Assembly: GCA_052118425.1 (NCBI GenBank)
Contig: JBQKHF010000027.1
Reading direction: 5' to 3' (one strand)
DNA length: 42,315 bases
From: Roseburia_C sp900315735
GTDB lineage: Bacteria; Bacillota; Clostridia; Lachnospirales; Lachnospiraceae
Part shown: positions 16,539 through 25,491 of the stretch, piece after piece
How the letters are laid out: each line of letters opens with the position of its first letter
Numbering within the stretch: the first letter of the stretch is position 1
Translations under genes and position numbers: made by a program
The notes under the pieces: generated by a model
Databases searched by the model: none
Told to the model about the DNA's origin: nothing
What the model saw: the letters and a program-made list of their open reading frames with translations, nothing else

Positions 16539-16583
16539 GCCATAGTTCGTCCTGCTTCGACAAATTCTCCCCTAAAAAGCTAT

Positions 16584-17552
16584 CTAGCCCTTCAACCGGT
16601 GGGTCAGTACCTTCATAATGGCATCATAATGTTCTGCCTGATGAGGATACGTACAGTTGGTACAAATCTTAAGCTTTCTGCCATTTATCTCTTTATACTC
16701 CGGCGTTCCCGGACAATGCTCCATTTCATACATCGGGCAGTAGCAGAACATACAGTTAATATGTTCAATGCCATTATGGCAGGGATAATATGCGCATGCA
16801 CGATTCTCGAAAAAACGGCTGCTGTTATGCACCGACTCGTCCTTGGTCTTTACAATCACGATGGTAAAATAGCTGCTGTTTCCCGGGATGTTATCCACTC
16901 CTGAATAGACTTTTTCTTCTTCTTTTCCACAATCGGAAACACTATACACTTCTATTGGGCGGATGGTGCTTTCCTTTTGCAGCATTTCTTTTAATTGCTG
17001 CAGCTTCCTTCCGGACTTCATATAGATTCTGGTACCAGAAAATTGTCTGGATTCTTCTAACTCATAGGAACCCGGAATAATATGAATCTGTTCTTCTTTT
17101 TCTCCCAGTGAAATGCCAAGTCTTGCTGCCACCGCACAAAAGGATGGTACGCCGCTGACCATTTCCGTATGACCACCATGGGCTTCGATTTTCTGTGCAA
17201 GGTAAGTATAAGTCGAATAAATCGCAGGGTCGCCCAGCGTTAAAAAAGCTATCTTTTCTCCCTTCGCAAGATATGCTTCTATGTTTGCACATATCTTATC
17301 ATGGGCTTCTTCTAACTTTTTCTCATCTTTGGTCATCGGGAAATTCCATGCCACAATCTGATGCTTATGGATATCCGGCACCAGTTTTTCTACAATCTGA
17401 AAGGCATTACACTCTTCTATCGGTTCGGACGGCACCACTATGGTATCGCAGCTTTCTATCACCTGAACTGCTTTATGGGTCAAAAGCTCCGGTTCTCCCG
17501 GTCCTACTCCGATTCCATATAAAATTCCACCCTGTGCTTTTTCTTTCTGCAT
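16584..17552 (-). CDS. cbiL: Cobalt-factor II C20-methyltransferase CbiL fused to a Cys-rich domain
   Basis: A 322-residue protein. Residues 1-235 form a tetrapyrrole methyltransferase that methylates C20 of cobalt-factor II from SAM: ILYGIGVGPGEPELLTHKA is the SAM/substrate loop, followed by FLTLGDPAIYSTY and GVPSFCAVAARLG. Residues 250-320 are a cysteine-rich domain (CAYYPCHNGIEHINCMFCYC, then CTNC) matching the small zf-like family (PF04071 type). The tail may bind a metal or Fe-S cluster, perhaps to handle cobalt or to signal; its role is unknown. It is the last gene of the cobalamin operon and follows a tandem repeat. The ribosome site is AGAGGA. Confidence 0.9.
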   Translation of the reverse strand: MQKEKAQGGILYGIGVGPGEPELLTHKAVQVIESCDTIVVPSEPIEECNAFQIVEKLVPDIHKHQIVAWNFPMTKDEKKLEEAHDKICANIEAYLAKGEKIAFLTLGDPAIYSTYTYLAQKIEAHGGHTEMVSGVPSFCAVAARLGISLGEKEEQIHIIPGSYELEESRQFSGTRIYMKSGRKLQQLKEMLQKESTIRPIEVYSVSDCGKEEEKVYSGVDNIPGNSSYFTIVIVKTKDESVHNSSRFFENRACAYYPCHNGIEHINCMFCYCPMYEMEHCPGTPEYKEINGRKLKICTNCTYPHQAEHYDAIMKVLTHRLKG

Positions 17553-17563
17553 CTTTATTCCTC

Positions 17564-17640
17564 TTACTTCATTTTATCTTTTACTTCATTTTATCTTTTA
17601 TTTCAATTTATCTTTTACTTCATTTTATCCTTTTACTTCA
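17564..17640. repeat. 17-bp AT-rich tandem repeat between cbiA and cbiL
   Basis: Four units of TTACTTCATTTTATCTT (17564-17580, 17581-17597, 17598-17614 with changes, 17615-17632 with one extra base), then a partial unit that is the 3' end of cbiA. On the minus strand three units contain ATG-AAG-TAA, a two-codon mini-reading frame. The array looks like duplication of the cbiA stop-codon region. Confidence 0.88.
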
Positions 17641-19087
17641 ATTTCGATTGCTGATACACTCCTGCCTGCCGATAAAAATGCTCCACAAAAGAAGGATTGG
17701 ACGGATAATAAAGATGAGGAAATCCCCACCAGTGATTTTCTCCCTCCCAGACACATTCCCAGCTTCTGTTTCCGGTCGGCTTCTTTGCCACACAGTCCGT
17801 TCCATTTTCTGTACTGTCAAAATAATGGAATTCATGTCCCCGGATTCCTTCTTTTTCCGGCAGGAAATGACTCTCTTTCTCGGTAAGTTCCACATAGCCA
17901 AAGCGTACCAGCTTTCCCCGGTAATCCGCATCCGCATCAATTATGCCTGCCATGGAATACTGCCTGCCTTCCATATCCTTTAGTGATTTATGAAGATAAA
18001 GAAATCCACCGCATTCTGCCAGTGACGGAAGTCCGCCCCGGATGGCTTCCCGGATGGCTGTTTTCATACTTTCATTTTCGGATAATTCCTTTGCAAAAAG
18101 TTCCGGATATCCGCCGCCTAACAGCAGTCCGCTGATATGCTCCGGCAGCTTCTTATCATGCAACGGCGAAAACGGCACCAGTTCAAATCCCATTTTGGAA
18201 AGCAGTTTCAGATTCTCCTGATAATAAAAACAGAAGGCTTCATCTTTTGCGATGGCAAGGCGGAGTTTCTTTTCGTAGCTATCATTTTCTTTGGTATCAG
18301 TTCTCTGAAATACCATATCATTTTCATAGATATCTGCTCTCTGAGATGTCACTTTATCTTTGTTATCATCGTCTCTTTGGGATGCTGCATCCTTTTCTCC
18401 GGCTCCCCCAATTGCTAAAATCCGCTCTAAGGATACCGTTTCTTTTAAGCTGGCTGCCCTGCGGCATACCTGTTCTTTTAAATCACGCTTTTCTTCCGGG
18501 AGTTTTAATCCTAAGTGGCGGCTCTCCAGATGAAGTTCTTTCTGTTCCGTAAAATAGCCCAGCACTTCTATGGATAATTCACTTTCGGTTAACTCCTTTA
18601 AGGAAGCATAGAACATTTTAGTTACCCGGTTTAGTATCACGCCCTTTATGATTCCGGCTCTGTCATAAGATAAAAGCCCCTGTATCAGCGGAAGTATCGT
18701 TCTTCCCATGCCATGTGCATCAATTACCAGAATCACCGGCAGAGAAACAGACTTTGCCAGATGATAGGTGGAACCTTCTTCTAAAATTCCGCCAAGCCCG
18801 TCATAAAGTCCCATGACACCTTCTACTACCGCAAATGCATCTTCCGGTGTCTCTTCTATAAAAAGCTCTTTTGTCTTTGCTTCGCCGGTAAAATAAGTAT
18901 CCAGATTTCCGCCCGGCACGCCTAAAATCGTACGGTGAAACATCGGGTCTATATAATCCGGTCCGCATTTAAATGCGCAGACATTCACTCCTGCTTCTTT
19001 TAAGGCTTCGATTAACGCACAGGTAATCAGTGTCTTTCCATTGCCGCTTTTCGGTGCTGCAAGAACTACTCCTTTACGCTTCTGCAT
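17633..19087 (-). CDS. cbiA: Cobyrinate a,c-diamide synthase CbiA
   Basis: A 484-residue glutamine amidotransferase that amidates the a and c side chains of cobyrinic acid with ATP. The N-terminal dethiobiotin-synthetase-like domain has the P-loop APKSGNGKT and the motif CGPDYIDPMFH. The C-terminal class I glutaminase domain has the nucleophile in LAECGGFLYL and the triad His-Glu region in GIRGHEFHYFD. Between them is an unusual hydrophilic linker (about residues 232-272) with three degenerate repeats around SQRDD, SQRAD and FQRTD. The start at 19087 follows GGGAGGAG and overlaps the preceding gene by 14 bases. Length is near the family norm of about 455 plus the linker. Confidence 0.93.
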   Translation of the reverse strand: MQKRKGVVLAAPKSGNGKTLITCALIEALKEAGVNVCAFKCGPDYIDPMFHRTILGVPGGNLDTYFTGEAKTKELFIEETPEDAFAVVEGVMGLYDGLGGILEEGSTYHLAKSVSLPVILVIDAHGMGRTILPLIQGLLSYDRAGIIKGVILNRVTKMFYASLKELTESELSIEVLGYFTEQKELHLESRHLGLKLPEEKRDLKEQVCRRAASLKETVSLERILAIGGAGEKDAASQRDDDNKDKVTSQRADIYENDMVFQRTDTKENDSYEKKLRLAIAKDEAFCFYYQENLKLLSKMGFELVPFSPLHDKKLPEHISGLLLGGGYPELFAKELSENESMKTAIREAIRGGLPSLAECGGFLYLHKSLKDMEGRQYSMAGIIDADADYRGKLVRFGYVELTEKESHFLPEKEGIRGHEFHYFDSTENGTDCVAKKPTGNRSWECVWEGENHWWGFPHLYYPSNPSFVEHFYRQAGVYQQSKLK

Positions 19088-21227
19088 CCGCTTCTCCTCC
19101 CTGCAAATCAAAGGAACATATCATAACCGGATTTTCTGCCTTTGGCATATAATAAGAACCCAGCTCATGATAACGGCTGACCTGCATCTGAATCAGTTCA
19201 AAATTGCAGACCGAAAACCGCTCTTTTACCTGCTTGAATTCTGCCACCGTCTCAAGGCTTATGGCATTCATGACAACTCTTATTCTCTTCTTTTTCGCTG
19301 CCAGTACCTCTAAAATTTCCATCAGGTGTCCACCGCTTCCCCCGATGAAAACATGGGTTGGCTCCTCTAATCCATTTAATGCCTCTGGTGCCGTTCCCCG
19401 GATAATTTCCATATTCGATACCTGAAACTTCTCTTTATTCTGTGCCAGAAGGGCTACCGCTTCTTCCTTCTTTTCAATGGCATAGACTTTGATTCCTTTG
19501 GATAAATGTGCTGCTTCCACAGCAATCGAGCCCGTTCCGCTTCCAATATCATAAAGCACCGAATTTTCCTGAAGCCGCAGGCTGCAAAGGCTGACCTGAC
19601 GCACTTCTCCTTTGGTCATCGGAACTTTTCCACGAATAAATGCTTCATCCGGGATTCCCGGAGATATAGTTATTGCCGCTTCCTGCTCCCCGCGCGCTCC
19701 CTGCACTTCACTCACTTTCTGTGTTCCCTGCTCCTCACACGCTTCCTTCACTTCATGTTCTTCCTGCTCTATCATGACAACATACAATCCTTCCTGTTCT
19801 GTCTCCCTGCACTCTTCCGGCGTAAGCTCCATCAGCTTCTGCTGCGGATAGGATAACTGGTATCCCACTGTAATTCTGCAATCCTCTTTATCCGAAAAAA
19901 GTGCTCCTAATTTCCGGATATCTTTTGCTCCGGATACCAAAAGAAACAGCCGTCCATTCTCCTGCAGCCTGCGCAGCACTTCTGACTGCCAGCCATCCGT
20001 GTCTGTTTTGCCATGTATACTGTAAATTCCGGCATTTTCCCAGCTTACGCCACAGGCTGCCGCCATCATCTGAATGGAAGAAATGCCCGGAATGCTTTGC
20101 AGGGTTCCATGAAGTACCCCCTTTTGCAGTGCTTCTTCCAGACACATTCTCACCTTGCCCCAGCCACTGTAAAAGCCAATATCCCCGGAAAAAAGGATGA
20201 CTACTTTCAGCTTTTCATGCACAGCATACTGTCTGCTCTTTTCCTCAAGCCAGCTGAGAATTTTATCCGGCAGATAAAGTGCCTCTTTCTCAAGCTTTGG
20301 TGTCACTGCCTCTATCAGACGTTGTGCGCCTAATACAAGGTCCGCTTCTGCCAATGCTTCCTTTAACCGGACGGTCATCATATCCCCAGCCCCCGGTCCA
20401 ATTCCTGCCAGCGTAATCGTAAGCTCCGCCGGTCTCAGGGAAAGATTTACTCCTGTTAATGCTTCTATTTTCTCACAGACTGCATCAAAGGAAAGTCCGT
20501 CTTCTTCCTCTGCTGCTTCCCGGCGGATAACAAAAAGCGGAATATGATTTTTTAAAGCCGCTTCTTTTTTCTCTAAAAAGCCTCCGGTAATGCCGCCCTG
20601 CTTTGTCACCATACATTTTATCTCATACTGATGTATCAGCGCATCATTCAATTCTTCGGAAAAAGGTCCCTGCAGCGCCAGAATCTGCTGTGGCAGAATT
20701 CCCTCCCTCCGGCAGATTTCAAGGCTTTCCATGCCCGGCAGTACCCGGACATAAAGACGTTTTTTTACTTCTTCGGATGCGGTATATACGGAAAGTTCCT
20801 TGCTTCCTGTGGTAAGAAGAATGTTTCCCTTGATTTCCTTTAATGCTTCTGCACAGGCTTCATTACTGTCAAAAAAACGAAGTCCCGCTTCTTCTGCCGC
20901 ATGGATGCTCCTCTTCAGCCGTAAGTAGATGACCTTAAGCCCATCCGCTTTCATCCCGGCAACGCAGCTCTTTATGGTTCTGGTCACTTCCACCGCATAA
21001 GGATGGGTGGCATCGATTACAAGGTCAAAGGATTCTTTTCTTAGAAATTCTGACATTGCTTCTTTGGAAAGACGTCCTTCCTGAATCTTCACCTTCGGAT
21101 GTTCCTTCATGACCAGCTTGCCATAATCGGTTGCTACCGATACCGTGTGTGCTATGCCTGCTGCCGCCATCAGTTCCGATAATTTTCTTCCTTCTGTTGT
21201 CCCTGAAAAAATAATTATTTTTTTCAT
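19074..21227 (-). CDS. cbiJET: CbiJ-CbiE-CbiT triple fusion
   Basis: A 717-residue trifunctional protein. Residues 1-260 are CbiJ, the cobalt-precorrin-6A reductase (FSGTTEGRKL near the start; IDATHPYAVEVT). Residues 268-480 are CbiE, the C5-methyltransferase (LAGIGPGAGDMMTVRLKEAL). Residues 515-700 are CbiT, the C15-methyltransferase/decarboxylase (GIPDEAFIRGKVPMTKGEVR; SAM loop DIGSGTGSIAVEAA). A Glu/Gln-rich linker of about 35 residues joins E and T. CbiE-CbiT fusions (CobL-like) are common, and adding CbiJ at the front puts three successive steps in one chain. The start overlaps cbiH by 4 bases. Confidence 0.93.
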   Translation of the reverse strand: MKKIIIFSGTTEGRKLSELMAAAGIAHTVSVATDYGKLVMKEHPKVKIQEGRLSKEAMSEFLRKESFDLVIDATHPYAVEVTRTIKSCVAGMKADGLKVIYLRLKRSIHAAEEAGLRFFDSNEACAEALKEIKGNILLTTGSKELSVYTASEEVKKRLYVRVLPGMESLEICRREGILPQQILALQGPFSEELNDALIHQYEIKCMVTKQGGITGGFLEKKEAALKNHIPLFVIRREAAEEEDGLSFDAVCEKIEALTGVNLSLRPAELTITLAGIGPGAGDMMTVRLKEALAEADLVLGAQRLIEAVTPKLEKEALYLPDKILSWLEEKSRQYAVHEKLKVVILFSGDIGFYSGWGKVRMCLEEALQKGVLHGTLQSIPGISSIQMMAAACGVSWENAGIYSIHGKTDTDGWQSEVLRRLQENGRLFLLVSGAKDIRKLGALFSDKEDCRITVGYQLSYPQQKLMELTPEECRETEQEGLYVVMIEQEEHEVKEACEEQGTQKVSEVQGARGEQEAAITISPGIPDEAFIRGKVPMTKGEVRQVSLCSLRLQENSVLYDIGSGTGSIAVEAAHLSKGIKVYAIEKKEEAVALLAQNKEKFQVSNMEIIRGTAPEALNGLEEPTHVFIGGSGGHLMEILEVLAAKKKRIRVVMNAISLETVAEFKQVKERFSVCNFELIQMQVSRYHELGSYYMPKAENPVMICSFDLQGGEADAEA

Positions 21228-21961
21228 TGTTCTATCTTATAGCCTCTTGGTGTGATTAATTTTCCATCCTGAATTCTGGTTCTGGAATTTCCAATAAAAA
21301 CGGTCGTAAACATATTTACTGTTTTATTCTGCAATTCTTCTAAGGTACAGGTAACTGTGCTTTCTCCGTCTCTCCCGATATTTTCCACATAACCGCATGC
21401 GCGCTCCGGTTCTATCTCCTGAAGCAGAATCTTGCATGCTCTTTCCAAATAGTCTGCACGTTTCCGGCTGGACGGATTATAAAGTGCAATAGCAAAATCT
21501 CCCCTCGCTGCCATAATGAGCCTCTTTTCGATTAACTCCCATGGCGTCATAAGGTCACTGAGACTGATGACACAGTAGTCATGATTTAATGGTGCTCCAA
21601 GAACCGCTGCCCCGCTGTTGGCTGCGGTAATTCCCGGTATCGCTTCCAGTGAAATCGTCGGATATTCTTTTCCAATTTCATACATCAGTGATGCCATTCC
21701 ATAGACACCGGCATCGCCGCTGCATACCATTGCCACACTTTTGCCTTTTTCCGCTTCCTCAAAGCATATTCTGCAGCGTTTTTCTTCCTGCCGCATCGGT
21801 GTGGAAAGAAATTCCTTATTCCGGAAACGTTCTCCTAACAAATCAAGGTATACGGTATATCCGATGATTACGTCCACCTGTTCTAATACTTCGATGGCTC
21901 TGCCTGTCATCATCTCTTCATTTCCCGGTCCCATTCCAACAATCCATATTTTATTCTTCAT
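21224..21961 (-). CDS. cbiH: Cobalt-precorrin-3 C17-methyltransferase CbiH
   Basis: A 245-residue tetrapyrrole methylase that methylates C17 and promotes ring contraction of cobalt-precorrin-3 in the anaerobic pathway. The N-terminal loop IVGMGPGNEEMMTGRA, CSGDAGVYGMASL and GITAANSGAAVLGAPL motifs identify the CbiH/CobJ group. LYNPSSRKR near the C-terminal third is typical of CbiH. It overlaps cbiG by 11 bases and the cbiJET fusion by 4 bases, so translation is likely coupled. Length is normal for a stand-alone CbiH with no extra domain. Confidence 0.93.
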   Translation of the reverse strand: MKNKIWIVGMGPGNEEMMTGRAIEVLEQVDVIIGYTVYLDLLGERFRNKEFLSTPMRQEEKRCRICFEEAEKGKSVAMVCSGDAGVYGMASLMYEIGKEYPTISLEAIPGITAANSGAAVLGAPLNHDYCVISLSDLMTPWELIEKRLIMAARGDFAIALYNPSSRKRADYLERACKILLQEIEPERACGYVENIGRDGESTVTCTLEELQNKTVNMFTTVFIGNSRTRIQDGKLITPRGYKIEQ

Positions 21962-22952
21962 ATAAAGTCAGTCTCCAATCTTCTTTTGCTATTGCAAGTG
22001 TCATTCCATTTTCTGCTCTTTTCTTAAGCACCAGCCTTCCGTTGTCCCGGCAGGCTGCTATGGCTGCCCGCTCGCAGACATTGTCTACGCCCACCTGACT
22101 TGCCACGAATGCCGATGCATCAAAGGTACCCGGCACCCTGCTTAAGGTCTCTGCATCAAAGACAAGAAATGGAATGCCATGTTCTGCCGCAAGTTTTAGA
22201 ATTGCTTTTTCATCCTTTTTTTTATCTATTGAAGCAATTGCCCGTATCTGTTTCCAGTCTACTCCTGCTTCCTTTAAACAGCTTTCTGCAAATATCTTAA
22301 GCTCCCGCTCTTCTTTATCCCTTCTGCATCCGATTCCAAGAATATATTCTTTGGGGATTAAGGTCAATAATGCTTCCGTTTTCTGTCCATCCTCTGGTGT
22401 ACCGATTGCCACATCCACTTTGGTGGCATATTCCGGGGCAATTGCCATGGAAAGCTTCTTTTTTTCCAGCACCTTTGCAGAAACCTTTTTAATGCCTTCT
22501 TTCTGATCAATGGATAGGTCATGCTTTTTTGCAAATACATCTATAGCAAAAGCATTATTAATGTCGGTCGCTGTGGTAATTACCGGAACCGCTCCCAATA
22601 ACTCCGCCAGTTGCAGTGCAATCTCATTTGCACCTCCTACATGCCCGGATAATAGAGGAATGATATAATTGCCTGCCTCATCCACTACCAGCACCGGACT
22701 ATCTGTCAGCTTGTCCTTAAGAAATGGGGCAATTGTCCGCACTGCAATTCCACATGCTCCGATAAAAAGAATGGCATTTCTGAAAGAGAACTGCTCCTTT
22801 GTCCACGCGTTCAGATTTCCTGCCTGATTCCTGCCACTATATGTATGAATTTCATAGGGAAGCTGCTGTTCTTTGGAAAGTCCTTTTATCTTTTCGGCAA
22901 GCTTTGCTCCCTTTTCCGTAAAGCTGATGACACTCAATCTCAATGACTGCAT
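21951..22952 (-). CDS. cbiG: Cobalt-precorrin-5A hydrolase CbiG
   Basis: A 333-residue enzyme that opens the delta-lactone of cobalt-precorrin-5A and releases acetaldehyde. The N-terminal and central region includes FIGACGIAVRTIAPFLKDK, VVDEAGNYIIPLLSGHVGGAN and TTATDINNAFAIDVFAKK, highly conserved in CbiG. The C-terminal CobE-like domain starts ILGIGCRRDKE. A ribosome site (AAGGCGGA) precedes the ATG, and 15 bases separate it from cbiF. Both domains are present, so the protein looks complete. Confidence 0.93.
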   Translation of the reverse strand: MQSLRLSVISFTEKGAKLAEKIKGLSKEQQLPYEIHTYSGRNQAGNLNAWTKEQFSFRNAILFIGACGIAVRTIAPFLKDKLTDSPVLVVDEAGNYIIPLLSGHVGGANEIALQLAELLGAVPVITTATDINNAFAIDVFAKKHDLSIDQKEGIKKVSAKVLEKKKLSMAIAPEYATKVDVAIGTPEDGQKTEALLTLIPKEYILGIGCRRDKEERELKIFAESCLKEAGVDWKQIRAIASIDKKKDEKAILKLAAEHGIPFLVFDAETLSRVPGTFDASAFVASQVGVDNVCERAAIAACRDNGRLVLKKRAENGMTLAIAKEDWRLTLYEE

Positions 22953-22967
22953 TTTCTTTCCGCCTTC

Positions 22968-23729
22968 TTATGATTTTTTTGCTGCCCGGAATTCTGTGGA
23001 GAAATCTTCTGCATACAATCTGGATTTGCTGTACCCGCTCTTGTTAATGACATCTCCAACGAGAACCAGTGCAGTTTTGGTAATTCCATGTTCTGCCGCT
23101 GTCTGTGCCAATGTTTCTATGGTGCAGATATATATTTCTTCCTCCGGCCAGCTTACCTTATAAGCCAGTGCCGCAGTGGTATCTTTCGAATAGCCGCCTT
23201 TTATCAGACGTTCGGATAACTTTTCCAACATTCCGGTGCTTAAATAAACTGCCATGGAACACTGATGAGCCGCAAATGCTTCGATGCTTTCCTTCTCCGG
23301 AACTGCAGTCCGCCCTTCCATTCTGGTAATGATAAGGGACTGGGAAATATCCGGCAAGGTATACTCCAGATTCATGGCTGCCGCTGCTCCAAAGCATGCA
23401 CTTACTCCCGGTGTGGAATCATAGGCTATCTTTCTTACATCCAGCTCCTGCATCTGCTCCTGCACCGCTCCATATATGCTTGGTTCTCCGGTATGCAGCC
23501 GCACCACATCTTTTCCTTCCTGCTCTGCCTCTACCATAACTGCAAGGACTTCTTCCAATGTCATCACTGCACTGTTATATACCTGACAGTCTGCTTTGGC
23601 ATAGTCCAAAAGCTTGGGATTTACCAGTGAACCGGCATAGATAATCACATCCGCTTTTTCTAAAAGATGCATTCCTCTTACGGTAATCAAATCCGGTGCT
23701 CCGCACCCTGCTCCAACAAAATGAATCAT
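22968..23729 (-). CDS. cbiF: Cobalt-precorrin-4 C11-methyltransferase CbiF
   Basis: A 253-residue SAM-dependent methylase acting at C11. The start region IHFVGAGCGAPDLITVRGM is the CbiF/CobM form of the SAM loop. Further motifs are VIIYAGSLVNPKLL, RLHTGEPSIYGAVQEQM and TPGVSACFGAAAAM, all conserved in this group. The ATG overlaps the cbiD stop by 4 bases, with GGAGGAA as ribosome site. The protein has the expected length. Confidence 0.94.
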   Translation of the reverse strand: MIHFVGAGCGAPDLITVRGMHLLEKADVIIYAGSLVNPKLLDYAKADCQVYNSAVMTLEEVLAVMVEAEQEGKDVVRLHTGEPSIYGAVQEQMQELDVRKIAYDSTPGVSACFGAAAAMNLEYTLPDISQSLIITRMEGRTAVPEKESIEAFAAHQCSMAVYLSTGMLEKLSERLIKGGYSKDTTAALAYKVSWPEEEIYICTIETLAQTAAEHGITKTALVLVGDVINKSGYSKSRLYAEDFSTEFRAAKKS

Positions 23730-24835
23730 TCCTTTTCCTCCAACAGTTCTTTTAATAATGACTCCGCTCCCGGTGTTACTCCTAAGAGTCCGATATCATT
23801 ACTATAAACCATACATTCTATTTCAAGTCCATCTCCGGCACGATGCATTAGATGGTCTTTAATTTTTTCCATGACATATTCCATGGCAGGTTCTAAAAAT
23901 CCGGCTTTTTTAATCCGGTCTACCGCATCCTCTGTACCAATGCAGTCTAATATTTCCCGAAGCAGTGTCACTTCTGCGCCCGCCCGGATTGCTGCCGCCG
24001 CCAGAAGCTCCATCCGGCAGTCTGCCTCTTTGGAATGGGTGTTCATAATGCCGCCGGATACCTTTATCAGCTTTCCGATATGACCGGTTAAGAGCATTTT
24101 GGAAAATCCAAGTTCTTTTACCATATCAATGGTCTGTCCGATAAAGTTGCTGCATTTTACACTGCGCTCCAAATCATAACCATAGGTCCGTTTCATAAAT
24201 TCCAATCCGTAGTTGCCCGGTGATATGGCAACAATAGAATGACCTTCTGCGCGCTTCTGTTTCAATTCCACTGCTATGGTATCCAGTAATGCCTTATCAC
24301 TCATAGGCTCCACAATCCCGCTGGTTCCAAGTATCGAGATTCCGCCCTTTATTCCAAGTCTCGGATTAAAAGTCTGCGCCGCAAGATGTTCTCCTTCCGG
24401 CACTGAAATTACGACTTTGATTCCGCCCTGAAAATCAAACAGATGGCAGACCTCTGATACTTCTTTTGCAATCATCTGCCGTGGTACCGTATTAATTGCG
24501 GCATTTCCTACCGGCTGGTCTAATCCCGGCCGCGTAACCCTGCCGACACCGATGCCGCCATCTATTTCTATCTGATTGTTATTTTCTTCACAAATGCTCA
24601 CCGTTGCATAAATCCATGCTCCTGTTGTCACATCCGGGTCATCCCCGCCGTCCTTTTGTACCGCGCAGGAAACTTCTGTTTCCTGAATTTTGATATGCTC
24701 CACCGTTGCATGGTAGGGAATTCCCTTTGGTGTCTCAATGGTAATCTCTGTTTTTCTTCTTCCACTCAGCAGCATATAGACTGCTGCCTTTGCTGCGGCT
24801 GCGGCACAGCTTCCGGAGGTAAACCCATATTGCAT
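23726..24835 (-). CDS. cbiD: Cobalt-precorrin-5B C1-methyltransferase CbiD
   Basis: A 369-residue enzyme transferring a methyl group to C1 in the anaerobic route. The opening YGFTSGSCAAAAAKAAVYML is the family hallmark (TxGxCAAAAAKAA). GIGVGRVTRPGLDQPVGNAAIN, ILGTSGIVEPMSDKAL and the late LLTGHIGKLIKVSGGIMNTH also match CbiD. CbiD belongs only to the oxygen-independent pathway, which supports an anaerobic host. It begins 20 bases after cbiC and overlaps cbiF by 4 bases. Confidence 0.95.
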   Translation of the reverse strand: MQYGFTSGSCAAAAAKAAVYMLLSGRRKTEITIETPKGIPYHATVEHIKIQETEVSCAVQKDGGDDPDVTTGAWIYATVSICEENNNQIEIDGGIGVGRVTRPGLDQPVGNAAINTVPRQMIAKEVSEVCHLFDFQGGIKVVISVPEGEHLAAQTFNPRLGIKGGISILGTSGIVEPMSDKALLDTIAVELKQKRAEGHSIVAISPGNYGLEFMKRTYGYDLERSVKCSNFIGQTIDMVKELGFSKMLLTGHIGKLIKVSGGIMNTHSKEADCRMELLAAAAIRAGAEVTLLREILDCIGTEDAVDRIKKAGFLEPAMEYVMEKIKDHLMHRAGDGLEIECMVYSNDIGLLGVTPGAESLLKELLEEKE

Positions 24836-24855
24836 CTTTCTTCCCCCTGATTTTA

Positions 24856-25491
24856 CTATCGTCTTAATTGATACAAAATTGCATTGCAGATAGCTGCGGC
24901 AACATTGCTCCCGCCCTTTCTGCCCCGGTTAATGATATAAGGTACTTCTGTTTCCATAATCAATTCTTTTGCCGGTACCACATTTACGAAGCCTACCGGA
25001 ACTCCGATAATAAATGCCGGCTGGTAGCGTCCCTCCGTTATCATTTTATGAAGCTCGATTAACGCCGTCGGTGCATTTCCCACCGCAAAAATAACCGGTT
25101 TTTCAATGGCTGCGGCTTTCTCCATGCTGATGGTGGCTCTTGTTACCTGCCGCTCTCTGGCAAGCTGTGCTACATCCAAATCCGCCATAAAGCAATGGGC
25201 TTCTCCACCAAATGATGCCAGTATTTTCTTATTGATTCCGGCAAGTGCCATGTTGGTATCCGTTACAATATCGGCGCCCTTAAGAATCAGTTCTTTTGCG
25301 ATTTCTACTGCATGGTCAGAATAACACATTGTCTCTGCATAATCAAAATCTGCGCTGGTATGTATCACACGCTTGGTAACAGGTTCCTGCTCCTTGGGCA
25401 ATACAATATGACGCTTTTCTAATTCCTCTGAAATAATCTCAAAGCTGCGTTTTTCTATCTCTCCCGGCAATACAAATTCGATTGGATTCAT
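24856..25491 (-). CDS. cbiC: Cobalt-precorrin-8 methylmutase CbiC
   Basis: A 211-residue enzyme that moves the methyl group from C11 to C12, giving cobyrinic acid. The conserved VIHTSADFDYAETMCYSDHA segment holds the catalytic His (in IHTS). DTNMALAGINKK and the end GRKGGSNVAAAICNAIL are typical. It overlaps the cobD-like gene by 4 bases. AAGGTGATGGGGAA serves as the ribosome site. Confidence 0.94.
   Translation of the reverse strand: MNPIEFVLPGEIEKRSFEIISEELEKRHIVLPKEQEPVTKRVIHTSADFDYAETMCYSDHAVEIAKELILKGADIVTDTNMALAGINKKILASFGGEAHCFMADLDVAQLARERQVTRATISMEKAAAIEKPVIFAVGNAPTALIELHKMITEGRYQPAFIIGVPVGFVNVVPAKELIMETEVPYIINRGRKGGSNVAAAICNAILYQLRR

Noticed and set aside
17564..17640. CRISPR-like array
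   Set aside because: Units are contiguous 17-bp tandem repeats without spacers and derive from the cbiA end. No cas genes are near.
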